DNA of 60,532 bases from contig NZ_JACIVH010000034.1 in assembly GCF_014145615.1 (NCBI RefSeq), positions 1-60,532 of the forward strand, in the 5' to 3' direction. The notes beneath the pieces were generated by a model, which did not search any database, was not told where the DNA came from, and was given only the letters and a program-made list of their open reading frames with translations. Source of the stretch: Limosilactobacillus balticus. GTDB taxonomy: Bacteria > Bacillota > Bacilli > Lactobacillales > Lactobacillaceae. Shown here one piece after another: positions 46,577 to 56,279 of this stretch (position 1 is its first letter; each line of letters starts with the position of its first letter). The translations under genes were made by a program, and so were the position numbers.

Positions 46577-47732
46577 AACTAAAAAACTCTTTCTTATAAA
46601 TATTTGTCATCAATTTGTCAACGTTTTTTTGACTGAATTTTTGAATTTGCTTATTTAGTTTTGCTTTCCGTTTACTATTCATTGCAAGTTGTATTTTTTG
46701 GGCTAGTTCATTACTATCTGTAGGTGATTTTACCAGCAAGCCTATATCATTATTGAGAATATAATCTTTCATTCCTGTATTAGCATTTCCAATCATATAT
46801 ACTCCGTGTACAACACCATCAAGTCCTCCTAGGCCCAATCCCTCTCTCTTTGAAACAAATACATTTAGATCGGCTGCATAATAGAGTCCGTCTAAGTCCT
46901 CTAAATATCCTAATAACAGCACTTGTTTTTGTAACCCTAGTTCACTTATCAATTTAATTAACCGATCTTTTTCTTTTCCAATTCCAGCAATTACATATTT
47001 TATTTTAGTATTATTTAATCGTGCTATAGCCCTTAAAACTGTCTCATGATTTTTTCTTTTACTTAATTCACCAACAGAAATAAGTAAATATTCATCAGAC
47101 TTGACACTTAATTTTTTTCTTGTTTGATCTCGTAATTGTTTTTTTCTAAAAGTAGAGACAGTATTGTCAAAATTAATTCCTACTCCTGGAATATAATATC
47201 GCCTAGAAACAGGCAAAAATCTTGAAGCCTGATAATCATCTTGATTAATTGTAATTAATGCATCAGTCCACCGAGCATAAAACCATTCAACAGGGAAAAA
47301 AATCAACCAGTCTCTTATAGGACCACCCTTAAAAAATTGAAAACCATGAGCTGTATATAAAATTTTAATTTTCATTTTATGAGCAGCTCTACGACCTATA
47401 ATTCCACCAAGTGGCGAATGGGCATGAATTCCAGAAATCCCATAGTTTTTGATAACCGTACAAACCTGCTTTAATACTTTCCTATTAATTTTATGTGTAC
47501 CTATTCCTCTCGGAAAATCAATCTGGTGATATGGAACATTCATTTTATTTAAGGTAGCTACTAAATTTTTGCTCAAATTATTAGGAATCGTACCAGGTTT
47601 CTTAAAATTCGTGCCAACATGAACTTCAAACCCTAATTTTTTTAAAATTTGAATATTATGCATATTGAATTGTGCAATCATTGAGGCTGTTGTTGCTAAA
47701 ATTAAAATCTTTTTCTTACTTTCTAAACTCAT
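46569..47732 (-). CDS. glycosyltransferase family 4
   Basis: 387 aa, GT-B fold. The N-terminal domain has IHAHSPLGGIIGR and ILYTAHGFQFFKGG. The C-terminal domain has SVGELSKRKNHETVLRA, the VSKREGLGLGGLDGV motif with the Glu of the family, and GNANTGMKDYI. Likely adds the second sugar right after the priming transferase, as similar genes follow priming transferases in other clusters. Confidence 0.9.
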   Translation of the reverse strand: MSLESKKKILILATTASMIAQFNMHNIQILKKLGFEVHVGTNFKKPGTIPNNLSKNLVATLNKMNVPYHQIDFPRGIGTHKINRKVLKQVCTVIKNYGISGIHAHSPLGGIIGRRAAHKMKIKILYTAHGFQFFKGGPIRDWLIFFPVEWFYARWTDALITINQDDYQASRFLPVSRRYYIPGVGINFDNTVSTFRKKQLRDQTRKKLSVKSDEYLLISVGELSKRKNHETVLRAIARLNNTKIKYVIAGIGKEKDRLIKLISELGLQKQVLLLGYLEDLDGLYYAADLNVFVSKREGLGLGGLDGVVHGVYMIGNANTGMKDYILNNDIGLLVKSPTDSNELAQKIQLAMNSKRKAKLNKQIQKFSQKNVDKLMTNIYKKEFFSYE

Positions 47733-47782
47733 AAATTAATATCCTATAATAAAAATGAAACATATCATTCTTACCTTACCTA

Positions 47783-48424
47783 TTATTGTTTTCCTTCTTT
47801 AATTCCACGACTCTGCAAAACATCTAAAAAAGTTCTACAAATAATTGTAATATCTAACAGCATACTCATCCTTAGAGCATACTTACCATCATAAGCCGCC
47901 TTATTTTCATCGGTGATTTCATCACGTCCGTGAACCTGAGCTAAACCGGTAATTCCTGGCAAAATCTTATTAGCTCCATATTCATCACGAAGTTTCAAGA
48001 CTTTTCCCTCATTTGGAATTAACGGCCGTGGTCCCACAATACTCATTTCACCCTTAAATACGTTAAATAGTTGGGGTAATTCATCAAGGCTAGCCTTTCG
48101 AATAAACTTACCAACCGGGGTAATATATGCTTCAGGATTTTCAAAATTCTTCGTTGCCATCTCGTGTGGCGCATCTTGCCGCATTGACCGAAACTTATAG
48201 ATAGTAAACTCATGATTATTTTTGCCAACTCGTTTTTGCCGGAATAGGATTTGTTCTTTAGGAGAGTCTATCTTAATCACGATTGCAACAATTAACATAG
48301 GGACAGCCAACACTACGATTCCAATTAAGCTAAACACAAAATCGAAGAATCGTTTACAGATATCCCTATACCAACTAAAATTACTGATTTGCTCAATATT
48401 AGCATTTTGCAATTTTCCGTCCAT
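47783..48424 (-). CDS. priming sugar-phosphate transferase
   Basis: 213 aa. One TM helix (about residues 26-49) is followed by the catalytic domain: DSPKEQILFRQKRVGKN, FTIYKFRSMR, LDELPQLFNVFKGEMSIVGP and LPGITGLAQVHGRDEI. It transfers a sugar-phosphate to undecaprenyl phosphate, the first step of the repeat unit. It divides the conserved regulatory front of the operon from the very AT-rich variable core. Confidence 0.93.
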   Translation of the reverse strand: MDGKLQNANIEQISNFSWYRDICKRFFDFVFSLIGIVVLAVPMLIVAIVIKIDSPKEQILFRQKRVGKNNHEFTIYKFRSMRQDAPHEMATKNFENPEAYITPVGKFIRKASLDELPQLFNVFKGEMSIVGPRPLIPNEGKVLKLRDEYGANKILPGITGLAQVHGRDEITDENKAAYDGKYALRMSMLLDITIICRTFLDVLQSRGIKEGKQ

Positions 48425-48457
48425 TTTTATAAATCCCCCCTTTAATTCTAAGAAATT

Positions 48458-49204
48458 TTATTTATTCGTATCCTCTCCGTAGCCATAGCCATAGCCATAA
48501 CCATAAGCAGCATCGCCATCGGCATTAACATCGTTCATTACATATCCTAGTAAATTAGCATGTGCTAAGTTAAGAAGCTCAACGGCCCGCTTAACGGCTA
48601 ATTTTTGGGTTTGTCCCTGCTTCACAACTAAGACAACCGCATCCAGGTGACGCGAAAGAATTTGCGTATCAGTAACTTCTAGCATTGGTGGTACGTCCAC
48701 AATGACCATATCGTAAATGCCTTTAACCGTATCTAACAATGTCTTCATCCGTTGTGAGTTTAAGAGCTCTGCTGGATTAGGTGGAATTGGCCCTGCTGTT
48801 AAGATGTCAAGGTTATCAACCCCACTTGGTTGAATGATTTCGCGTAAATCAACGGAATTAGTACCACTAGTTAGGATTGTCGTTAACCCATGTTGGTTAC
48901 TTGTATTGAACGTTGCGTGAAGGGTTGGTCGCCGCAAATCAGAATCAATCAATAATACCTTTTGACCAGTTTGCGCCCAAACTACGGCAACGTTATCCGT
49001 CACGGTTGACTTCCCTTCACTCACATTAGCTGAGGTCAGGGCCAAACTCTTGATTGGCTTATCAATCGCCATAAAGTTAATGTTAGTCCGAATTGTTCGG
49101 AATTGTTCGGAAATTGGGCTCTTCGGATGAGCAACGGTAATCAATTTAGCCCCATTATCCATGGTATCGGTTGATTGTTGTTGTGTTCGATGAAATAATG
49201 ACAT
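48458..49204 (-). CDS. bacterial tyrosine kinase of polysaccharide control (CpsD/Wzd-like)
   Basis: 248 aa. NVSEGKSTVTDNVA (Walker A), LLIDSDLRRPT (Walker A') and VIVDVPPM (Walker B) define the BY-kinase. The C-terminus is a tyrosine cluster, AAYGYGYGYGYGEDTNK, the autophosphorylation site. With the Wzz protein it sets chain length and coordinates synthesis. Thirteen bp lie between it and wzz. Its phosphatase is not in the operon (see 17767-18543). Confidence 0.93.
   Translation of the reverse strand: MSLFHRTQQQSTDTMDNGAKLITVAHPKSPISEQFRTIRTNINFMAIDKPIKSLALTSANVSEGKSTVTDNVAVVWAQTGQKVLLIDSDLRRPTLHATFNTSNQHGLTTILTSGTNSVDLREIIQPSGVDNLDILTAGPIPPNPAELLNSQRMKTLLDTVKGIYDMVIVDVPPMLEVTDTQILSRHLDAVVLVVKQGQTQKLAVKRAVELLNLAHANLLGYVMNDVNADGDAAYGYGYGYGYGEDTNK
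48477..48508. repeat. 6-bp tandem repeats coding the tyrosine tail
   Basis: About five copies of CCATAG-type hexamers (GGCTAT on the coding strand) encode Gly-Tyr pairs. Gain or loss of units would change the number of tyrosines without shifting the frame. Confidence 0.75.
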
Positions 49205-49216
49205 ATTCTCTCCTCC

Positions 49217-50092
49217 TTAAACCCGTCGCTTACCGTTATTTTGACGCCGACTTTCTTGATTATTAACTTTAAAGTCGCGGCTCATCTCAATATGATTTAC
49301 ATGGCCAAGATTAGTTAAGCCTAATTCATTAGTGAGGTAATCGTCATCGTGCACACTGGTGTCCATTAAGTCGCCGATCAGGATGTATAAGAAGCTAAGG
49401 ATTAAGCCTAATACAGCACCAGCTAAGGCGAATAATTTCTTATTAGGAAATGATGGTTCATCTGGCGTACTTGCCCGTGAAACGATTGTCACATTGTTAA
49501 CACTCATGATCTTCTTGATTTGTTGCTTGAAGACATTGGCGACAGTATTGGCCACTACCGCTGATTCTTGCGGATCATCAGTCTTAACTTGGAGGGAGAA
49601 GACCTGTGAATTTTGTTGGGTTTGCACGCTAATAGCCTTCTTTAATTCAGCTGTCGATAGGTTATAGCTCTTACCGCCACGTTCAACGACTGCCGGTTGG
49701 GCTTCCTTAATCAACTTCCGTGTGCCATCCGCATTACGACGGTATTCTGCCGGTTGGGCTGGCTTGATCACCTTCACTGGATTCTTAAGTTGCTTACTAG
49801 CCTTACTCAAAATTACTTGGTTCGTAATGATATCCTTATAGGTATTAATCATCTGGATATCCGCTTGTTGATTAGTATAAGCTTGTCCATTATCGTCATT
49901 TTCATGCTTTTGGTTAACCAAGATTTCGGTCGTCGCCGTATACTTTGGTACCACGACGAACTGGGCCACAACATACCCCAGTACTCCGGCTAATAATGTC
50001 CAGATAATTAACATCTTAATGTGTTTACGACAGAGCATCATTAACCGATGCAAATCAATTGTATTATTCGCTGTTTGTTGTGAACTATTCAC
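49217..50092 (-). CDS. chain-length determinant / kinase activator (Wzz-like)
   Basis: 291 aa. Two TM segments (about residues 28-48 and 228-248) flank an extracellular domain (YTATTEILVNQKHENDD, then SVQTQQNSQVFSLQVK). The proline-containing segment before TM2 (SFPNKKLFALAGA) is typical of Wzz/YveK proteins. The cytoplasmic C-terminus should activate the tyrosine kinase next door. Confidence 0.9.
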   Translation of the reverse strand: MNSSQQTANNTIDLHRLMMLCRKHIKMLIIWTLLAGVLGYVVAQFVVVPKYTATTEILVNQKHENDDNGQAYTNQQADIQMINTYKDIITNQVILSKASKQLKNPVKVIKPAQPAEYRRNADGTRKLIKEAQPAVVERGGKSYNLSTAELKKAISVQTQQNSQVFSLQVKTDDPQESAVVANTVANVFKQQIKKIMSVNNVTIVSRASTPDEPSFPNKKLFALAGAVLGLILSFLYILIGDLMDTSVHDDDYLTNELGLTNLGHVNHIEMSRDFKVNNQESRRQNNGKRRV

Positions 50093-50112
50093 GACTTCTA
50101 CTCCTCATGTAT

Positions 50113-51114
50113 TTAATTTTTTAGACTATTTTGTAACAAGTTAGTGATCCGTTGTTGCTCACTCGTTGGCACCACTTCAAAGGCTTGACCATCTTCATTT
50201 TGCCCTCGTCCTTGCGCATGGTCTTGAACGATGTGTTCGTTAGTATCACGATAACTTTGTGCTAACCGCATCATATCATTGAAGGTCAAATCGGTTTGTG
50301 AGTTATCAGATACTGACCGTAAGAATGACCGATTAAGGACTGTCTTATATGAAACAGACTTCTTTAATAGCGCCGTAATCACTAACCGTTGTCGTTGCTG
50401 ACGACCATAGTCCCCTTCAGGATCATCATACCGCATCCGACTAAAGGCTAAGGCCTTTTTTCCATTCATATGGTAGGTTTCACCCTTTTCAAAGTGATAG
50501 CCTTCATAATCAAACGTCAGTGGTGACTTCACATCAACCCCACCAACTTGGTTAATGGCCTTTTCCAAACCGCCCATGTTAACCAAGACGTAGTAGTCAA
50601 TTGGGATATTGAAGTGATCTTGGATCGTATTAATTGATTCCTTGACACCCCCATAGGTATATGCAGCGTTAATTTTTGCGGGTGAATATTGCGGATAACC
50701 AGGTAAGTTAACCTTCATATCCCGCGGAAGACTAACAATCGTGGTAGTCTTTCTTTTCGGATTCAAGGTCATGATCATCATCGTATCCGTCCGACCCTTA
50801 TAATCCCGACCGAGTGCTCCAGTATCAGTTCCTAACAGCAAAATTGATACTGGCCGTTTTTGATCAAGAACTTTTTGCGCATCCCGTGACTTGGTCGCAC
50901 CGGCATTGTTATACATATCATCTGTCGTGGATTTCAGATTATGCCACGCCATGCCGGCAAAGAACAACGCAACCAATATTAAAACACCAACGACTACCCC
51001 AAAGATCTTCCATCCCCGGTGACGCCGATGATGTCTGTGGTGGTGATGGTGATGTTCCGGTTGTTGCATACCATCATCATTATTATTCAAGGGTCGATTA
51101 TTTTCGTCTGACAT
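50113..51114 (-). CDS. LytR-CpsA-Psr (LCP) family polysaccharide ligase
   Basis: 333 aa. A cytoplasmic N-terminus with a striking HHHHHHRHHRRHRG run (about residues 22-35), one TM helix (about 37-57), then the LCP domain: LLLGTDTG, GRTDTMMIMTLNP, VSLPRDMKV, GGVDV and AFSRMRYDDPEGDYGRQQRQ. LCP enzymes attach lipid-linked glycopolymers to peptidoglycan. First gene of the exopolysaccharide operon. Confidence 0.93.
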   Translation of the reverse strand: MSDENNRPLNNNDDGMQQPEHHHHHHRHHRRHRGWKIFGVVVGVLILVALFFAGMAWHNLKSTTDDMYNNAGATKSRDAQKVLDQKRPVSILLLGTDTGALGRDYKGRTDTMMIMTLNPKRKTTTIVSLPRDMKVNLPGYPQYSPAKINAAYTYGGVKESINTIQDHFNIPIDYYVLVNMGGLEKAINQVGGVDVKSPLTFDYEGYHFEKGETYHMNGKKALAFSRMRYDDPEGDYGRQQRQRLVITALLKKSVSYKTVLNRSFLRSVSDNSQTDLTFNDMMRLAQSYRDTNEHIVQDHAQGRGQNEDGQAFEVVPTSEQQRITNLLQNSLKN

Positions 51115-51273
51115 AAAAAATTTCTCCCATTTTTGACTAACGCCGTAATTAAAAAAAGTCCACTAGTGCAACAAGTTACATTACTGGAAACCTACACTAA
51201 CAATGGTAAATAACGAGTTACGAACTTTTTTAATATCAGTTGTCAGTCAATCAAATTTATAATTACTTAATAC

Positions 51274-51302
51274 ATTATTAAGAATGTAACATCGATAGTC
51301 AA
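51274..51302 (-). promoter_or_regulatory. promoter of the exopolysaccharide operon
   Basis: TTGACT (51297-51302) and AATAAT (51274-51279) are 17 bp apart on the minus strand, leaving a leader of about 150 nt. No other gene is seen in 51115-51508, which is AT-rich and otherwise holds only the terminator at its right end. Confidence 0.6.
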
Positions 51303-51464
51303 GGATGAATTTCATAACTTTTTCACATTTTCGTCAAATTATCAAGTCCCTTCTCTCTTTCCTTGTGATTATATCAGCCTTTTAACGGGCTAATTGCGAA
51401 TTCTTATCGTTAATCACCTGTTTATTTCATTTTAGTTACAAATTTAAATTTGGTTGTTTTGCCT

Positions 51465-51499
51465 AATAAAAAAGTGCCCAGGAAACTTCCTTAGGCACT
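51465..51499 (-). terminator. terminator behind the HxlR regulator gene
   Basis: AGTGCC (51473-51478) pairs with GGCACT (51494-51499), extended by GG/CC inside, with TTTTTTATT following on the minus strand. Confidence 0.75.
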
Positions 51500-51508
51500 C
51501 ACCGTTCG

Positions 51509-51907
51509 TTACATATATTCATTAAGCTTCTCATTATACTTTATCAGTTCTGACATACTGGCATCTTTTTCCGGCTCAACGATCTGCGTGGAAACTCGGT
51601 TAGCAGAGTCATCCATTTGTTGTCGCCCCCAGATGCTCATGGTTAGGACCATGTTACGCAAGTCATTACCATCGTCAGTCAATGAATACTTGTTTTCTTC
51701 ATCAACAACCGGATTAACAATTCGCAAGTTCTGCAAGGATGTTATTTCTTCTTTAAGAGCAACATCTGTCAACTCTGGTAGCAATTGATGTAATTCTTCA
51801 ATGGTAAATGGCCGAAAGCCTAACCAAAAGATAATCCGTGGTTGCCAGCGATCTTCTAAAACATCTAGTGTGTATTTTACGCCACACTCATCTTTCTTTT
51901 CAGTCAT
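51509..51907 (-). CDS. HxlR-family winged-helix transcription regulator
   Basis: 132 aa. CGVKYTLDVLEDRWQPRIIFWL is the HxlR opening with its conserved Cys; FRPFTIEELHQLLPELTDVAL forms the helix-turn-helix and YSLTDDGNDLR the wing. Members sense thiol or aldehyde stress or other signals; the target here is unknown. It lies next to, but is terminated before, the exopolysaccharide promoter. Confidence 0.85.
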   Translation of the reverse strand: MTEKKDECGVKYTLDVLEDRWQPRIIFWLGFRPFTIEELHQLLPELTDVALKEEITSLQNLRIVNPVVDEENKYSLTDDGNDLRNMVLTMSIWGRQQMDDSANRVSTQIVEPEKDASMSELIKYNEKLNEYM

Positions 51908-52012
51908 AAAAATGCTCCATTCTATTACTTAAGCTACTCCTCTTCACCACCTATTATAACAAGCTAATGGACTAATGTTTAATTATTGTCCATTTTTATA
52001 ATGCTTTTTCCA

Positions 52013-52735
52013 TCAGAACTTATTTATCACCCGTTTTACTTCTTTAACAAGTTCAGCGGGTGTTTCTTCGCCATATACCTTTTTATGAGCCTTGTTCAGG
52101 ATATGTAAAACTGTTCGGATAAATAGATCGAGTGCCAGCTTACGAAGTTTCGTATAAACACAATAATCACCAAAGTAGGTTCGTTCGAAGAGCTCCCTTT
52201 TTACCTTCCCCAGGCGATACATCCAGTATTCAAAGAGAGAAAGCTGGTCATTAGCAACTTCATCAGCGGCACTTACAATTCGCCGAAAAGTGCGCTCAGA
52301 AGTAGCAACTTGGACGTGATATTTGTCTCCTGCTCGGCCATTCATAATCATTTCTACCCTCTTATCACTCTCTAACTCACTAGCGTCCTCCATCAGATGA
52401 ACCATGTAATAAATAACCTGTTCATTTGATGATCCACAAGTTGGCACTAGACGATGGTGACCGGCGACATACCCCCGTGTTTGACAACCGACTTTAGCAA
52501 AATGGACTTCCATTTCATACTCATAAATTAGATTCGCCTGTGCAAAACGACTAAGGACATCTTTCAACCGCTCCCGAATAAGCAGCTGTTCTCCATCCAC
52601 GGTTAAAACAAACGTCCGATTTTGATCATAAGCCGTTAGCAATAAGGTGTTATCCCATTGCACTAGGTAGTTTGCCACCTCCCCATCAATTTTTAATTTA
52701 TCCAGCATGCTCATATCAATGATTTTACGAACCAC
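52013..52735 (-). CDS. ComK-like competence transcription factor
   Basis: 240 aa from GTG 52735 (GGAGG eight bases upstream); longer in-frame sequence lacks a signal. MLDKLKIDGEVANYLVQWDNTLLL and YVAGHHRLVPTCGSSNE, then YYMVHL, look like lactobacillus proteins named ComK. In Bacillus, ComK activates DNA-uptake genes. It is divergent from a competence-type sigma factor 216 bp away, which supports the call. Similarity is remembered, not computed, so a general regulator remains possible. Confidence 0.6.
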   Translation of the reverse strand: MVRKIIDMSMLDKLKIDGEVANYLVQWDNTLLLTAYDQNRTFVLTVDGEQLLIRERLKDVLSRFAQANLIYEYEMEVHFAKVGCQTRGYVAGHHRLVPTCGSSNEQVIYYMVHLMEDASELESDKRVEMIMNGRAGDKYHVQVATSERTFRRIVSAADEVANDQLSLFEYWMYRLGKVKRELFERTYFGDYCVYTKLRKLALDLFIRTVLHILNKAHKKVYGEETPAELVKEVKRVINKF

Positions 52736-52909
52736 AATTATCTCCTCCAAGCAAATCATAAAAAAGTGCAAATTCGTTGTAAAATGGTTCACTTTTAGCT
52801 TGAATATTAAGATACTGGGATAAATCTACCCTGTCAACGTCTTTTTAGGACACTTTCGCCCTGTTTTATCGTTCGCTAAGACAACAGATTTTTTGATAAG
52901 TTAACGGTA

Positions 52910-52925
52910 CTCAAGAGCTCTTGAG
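52910..52925. promoter_or_regulatory. perfect 16-bp palindrome in front of the sigma-factor gene
   Basis: CTCAAGAGCTCTTGAG is a perfect palindrome 26 bp before the start codon. It would lie between a weak -35 TTAACG (52901-52906) and an extended -10 TGAGAATAT (52923-52931), a typical operator position. Confidence 0.55.
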
Positions 52926-52951
52926 AATATTTTTAAAGGATGTTCTCAATA

Positions 52952-53527
52952 ATGAATTACAAAAAAATTTCTGACGGTTTAACTTTTCTGATGAGCGATA
53001 AGCGGATCACGATTGTCCATGGAGTATTAAAGAGTCTCGGGATCTCACCGCGCCGGGACGACTATGATGATTTTGTCCAAGATGCTTCGATTATCTTTGC
53101 CCAGGCCTACGCTGATTTCTTACAGGAGACAGATGAGGTCGAAAATGAACGGGACTTGATGTGTTTTGCTTACCAACGGATGCGCTGGCGGTTGCTTGAC
53201 CGATTACGGCAGCAGCAACTTGAAAGTTTCCTCTTTAATTACACCCTCGACAACGAAGAAGATGATCATGACTATGACGAGACAATGGTTGACCATTCAG
53301 CGACCGCCCCATTTGCTCACCTAGAAAATAGCGACTTTCTTAACTACCTCTACCACCACTGTCCCCGCGTTCAACAACGATATTTGATCGCTAAACTCAA
53401 CCACCATTTGAGTGACCGGCAAATTGCGGATGAATACCAGGTTAGTCGAGCAGCCGTTTCGCAGTGGCGACGCGGAGTAATTACCCGTGCCCACCAGCTT
53501 CGTGCTAAAATGAAAGGAGAGTTTTGA
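52952..53527 (+). CDS. sigma-70-like factor of competence type (ComX/SigH-like)
   Basis: 191 aa from ATG 52952; ATG 52940 is in frame but lies on the Shine-Dalgarno AAAGGA. Region 2-like sequence (DYDDFVQDASIIFAQAYADF, then FAYQRMRWRLLDRLRQQ) and a region 4 helix-turn-helix (LSDRQIADEYQVSRAAVSQWRR) are visible, with an acidic linker (DNEEDDHDYDE). Such factors direct RNA polymerase to DNA-uptake genes in lactobacilli. Followed at 9 bp by a small gene on the same strand. Confidence 0.75.
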   Translation: MNYKKISDGLTFLMSDKRITIVHGVLKSLGISPRRDDYDDFVQDASIIFAQAYADFLQETDEVENERDLMCFAYQRMRWRLLDRLRQQQLESFLFNYTLDNEEDDHDYDETMVDHSATAPFAHLENSDFLNYLYHHCPRVQQRYLIAKLNHHLSDRQIADEYQVSRAAVSQWRRGVITRAHQLRAKMKGEF

Positions 53528-53536
53528 GGTGAGAAT

Positions 53537-53773
53537 GTGGAAAAACATAAAATTGACTGCCAAGCTAAGTGGCTCCATATTAAGTATGATGGCGAAGATC
53601 GCGATGATGAGTGCGTTAATGAGCTTAGCATTTATCAGAACGCTGACGAGTCTGAGCTGCAAATGCTGGTGTCAAATATTGATTTTGATAATATCAGCCA
53701 TGATAATACTTTTGCGCTGACAAAGGAGGACGCGAGGGTATTGATTGACTACTTGCAAAAGTGGATAGAATAG
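53537..53773 (+). CDS. small acidic protein co-encoded with the sigma factor, unknown
   Basis: 78 aa from a GTG with GAGGTGAGA upstream. Acidic with scattered cysteine (KIDCQAKWLHIKYDGEDRDDE), no TM segment and no known motif. It is 9 bp behind the sigma-factor gene and shares its terminator, so a role in tuning the sigma factor can be imagined but is unproven. Confidence 0.55.
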   Translation: MEKHKIDCQAKWLHIKYDGEDRDDECVNELSIYQNADESELQMLVSNIDFDNISHDNTFALTKEDARVLIDYLQKWIE

Positions 53774-53809
53774 AAAAAACAGGTCTGGATTGCTCCAGGC
53801 CTGTTTTTT
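53774..53809. terminator. bidirectional terminator
   Basis: AAAAAACAGGTCTGG pairs with CCAGGCCTGTTTTTT around TTGCT. It ends the sigma-factor transcript and, on the other strand, the 170-aa gene. Confidence 0.88.
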
Positions 53810-53817
53810 CTATTCGC

Positions 53818-54330
53818 TTATTTGATCTTTTCCCGATCAAAACTTTCACCCAACATCTTCCAATAATCCATGATCATTGCAAAGTCAATCGGGCCTTGAA
53901 TTCCGAGGTCGAGTTGGGTAATCTTTTGTAATTCATTACTTAATAAGACCCGGAAATCAGTTAATTTAATAATCGTCGAATGGGGCGATGGTGGTACCAA
54001 ATTAAGGACGTGATCCATGAGGTCTTCAATTAAACCAGCATAGAAGTCCATTAACTCATCGCTTGGCAAGGCGGTTGGTTCTAATAAGTTATCCCGTTCG
54101 TTATTAAAAATCTCATACCACCGTGCCATGGAGTTCCAATAGGCATTATAAAGGCGTTTGCTCTCCTTATCAGCATATTCTAACTGGTAACGGCTTAAAA
54201 CTTTCCATTGTTCTAACAAATCAACATAGAGTGATTCATGAGGGAAAGCCGTATCTTCTCGGTTTTCCTTAATAAAGCATGCCAAATCATCAGTCATCTG
54301 AACCGGTGTTTTCATTTTCATTTCTCTCAT
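53818..54330 (-). CDS. conserved-type cytoplasmic protein, unknown
   Basis: 170 aa, mostly helical, rich in Leu, Asp, Trp and Tyr (MARWYEIFNNERDNLL; DFYAGLIEDLMDHVLNLV). No signal peptide, TM segment or known motif. It follows glpK by 44 bp on the same strand and shares the bidirectional terminator, so the two may be one operon. Confidence 0.6.
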   Translation of the reverse strand: MREMKMKTPVQMTDDLACFIKENREDTAFPHESLYVDLLEQWKVLSRYQLEYADKESKRLYNAYWNSMARWYEIFNNERDNLLEPTALPSDELMDFYAGLIEDLMDHVLNLVPPSPHSTIIKLTDFRVLLSNELQKITQLDLGIQGPIDFAMIMDYWKMLGESFDREKIK

Positions 54331-54374
54331 TTTCCTTTTATATTAGTTTGTTGAATGGTGATCGGTATTTTTAA

Positions 54375-55877
<1,503 letters not shown>

Positions 55878-56011
55878 TTATATTCATCCTTTCGCTGCTA
55901 ATTGCGAGCAGTTTCTACCTATATAATAGGAAGAAACTTGATGGATTTTAGATCATACAAAAAAGCCACCGTGCAAAGACTGAACTGCCTCCCCCGATGA
56001 CTCTCTTGTTG

Positions 56012-56197
56012 TTACTTGTCGCTGACCATCTTACCAGCTACACTATAGCGGTCTTTGCGCATCTCATTCAACACGATATGCACCCGTTCGGCAGGAACAT
56101 TGGCATCCTTTGAAATTGCTGCTGTAACATCCTTTACGAGAGCCTTTAACTGCTCATCGGTCCGGCCTTCAATCAAGTCGATATGAACTAATGGCAT
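56012..56197 (-). CDS. 4-oxalocrotonate tautomerase family protein
   Basis: 61 aa. After Met removal Pro1 (MPLVHIDLIEGR) is the catalytic base; TDEQLKALVKDVTAAI is the family helix and the conserved Arg lies near residue 39. Forms hexamers of 60-residue subunits. The physiological substrate in lactobacilli is not known. Stands alone. Confidence 0.9.
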   Translation of the reverse strand: MPLVHIDLIEGRTDEQLKALVKDVTAAISKDANVPAERVHIVLNEMRKDRYSVAGKMVSDK

Positions 56198-56279
56198 AAT
56201 CCGTGCCTCCTTCTAAATTCATTTAAAATCTTACCATAAGAGCGCTTTTCCGGCAATTACATTAGGTCAAAATATTAAA

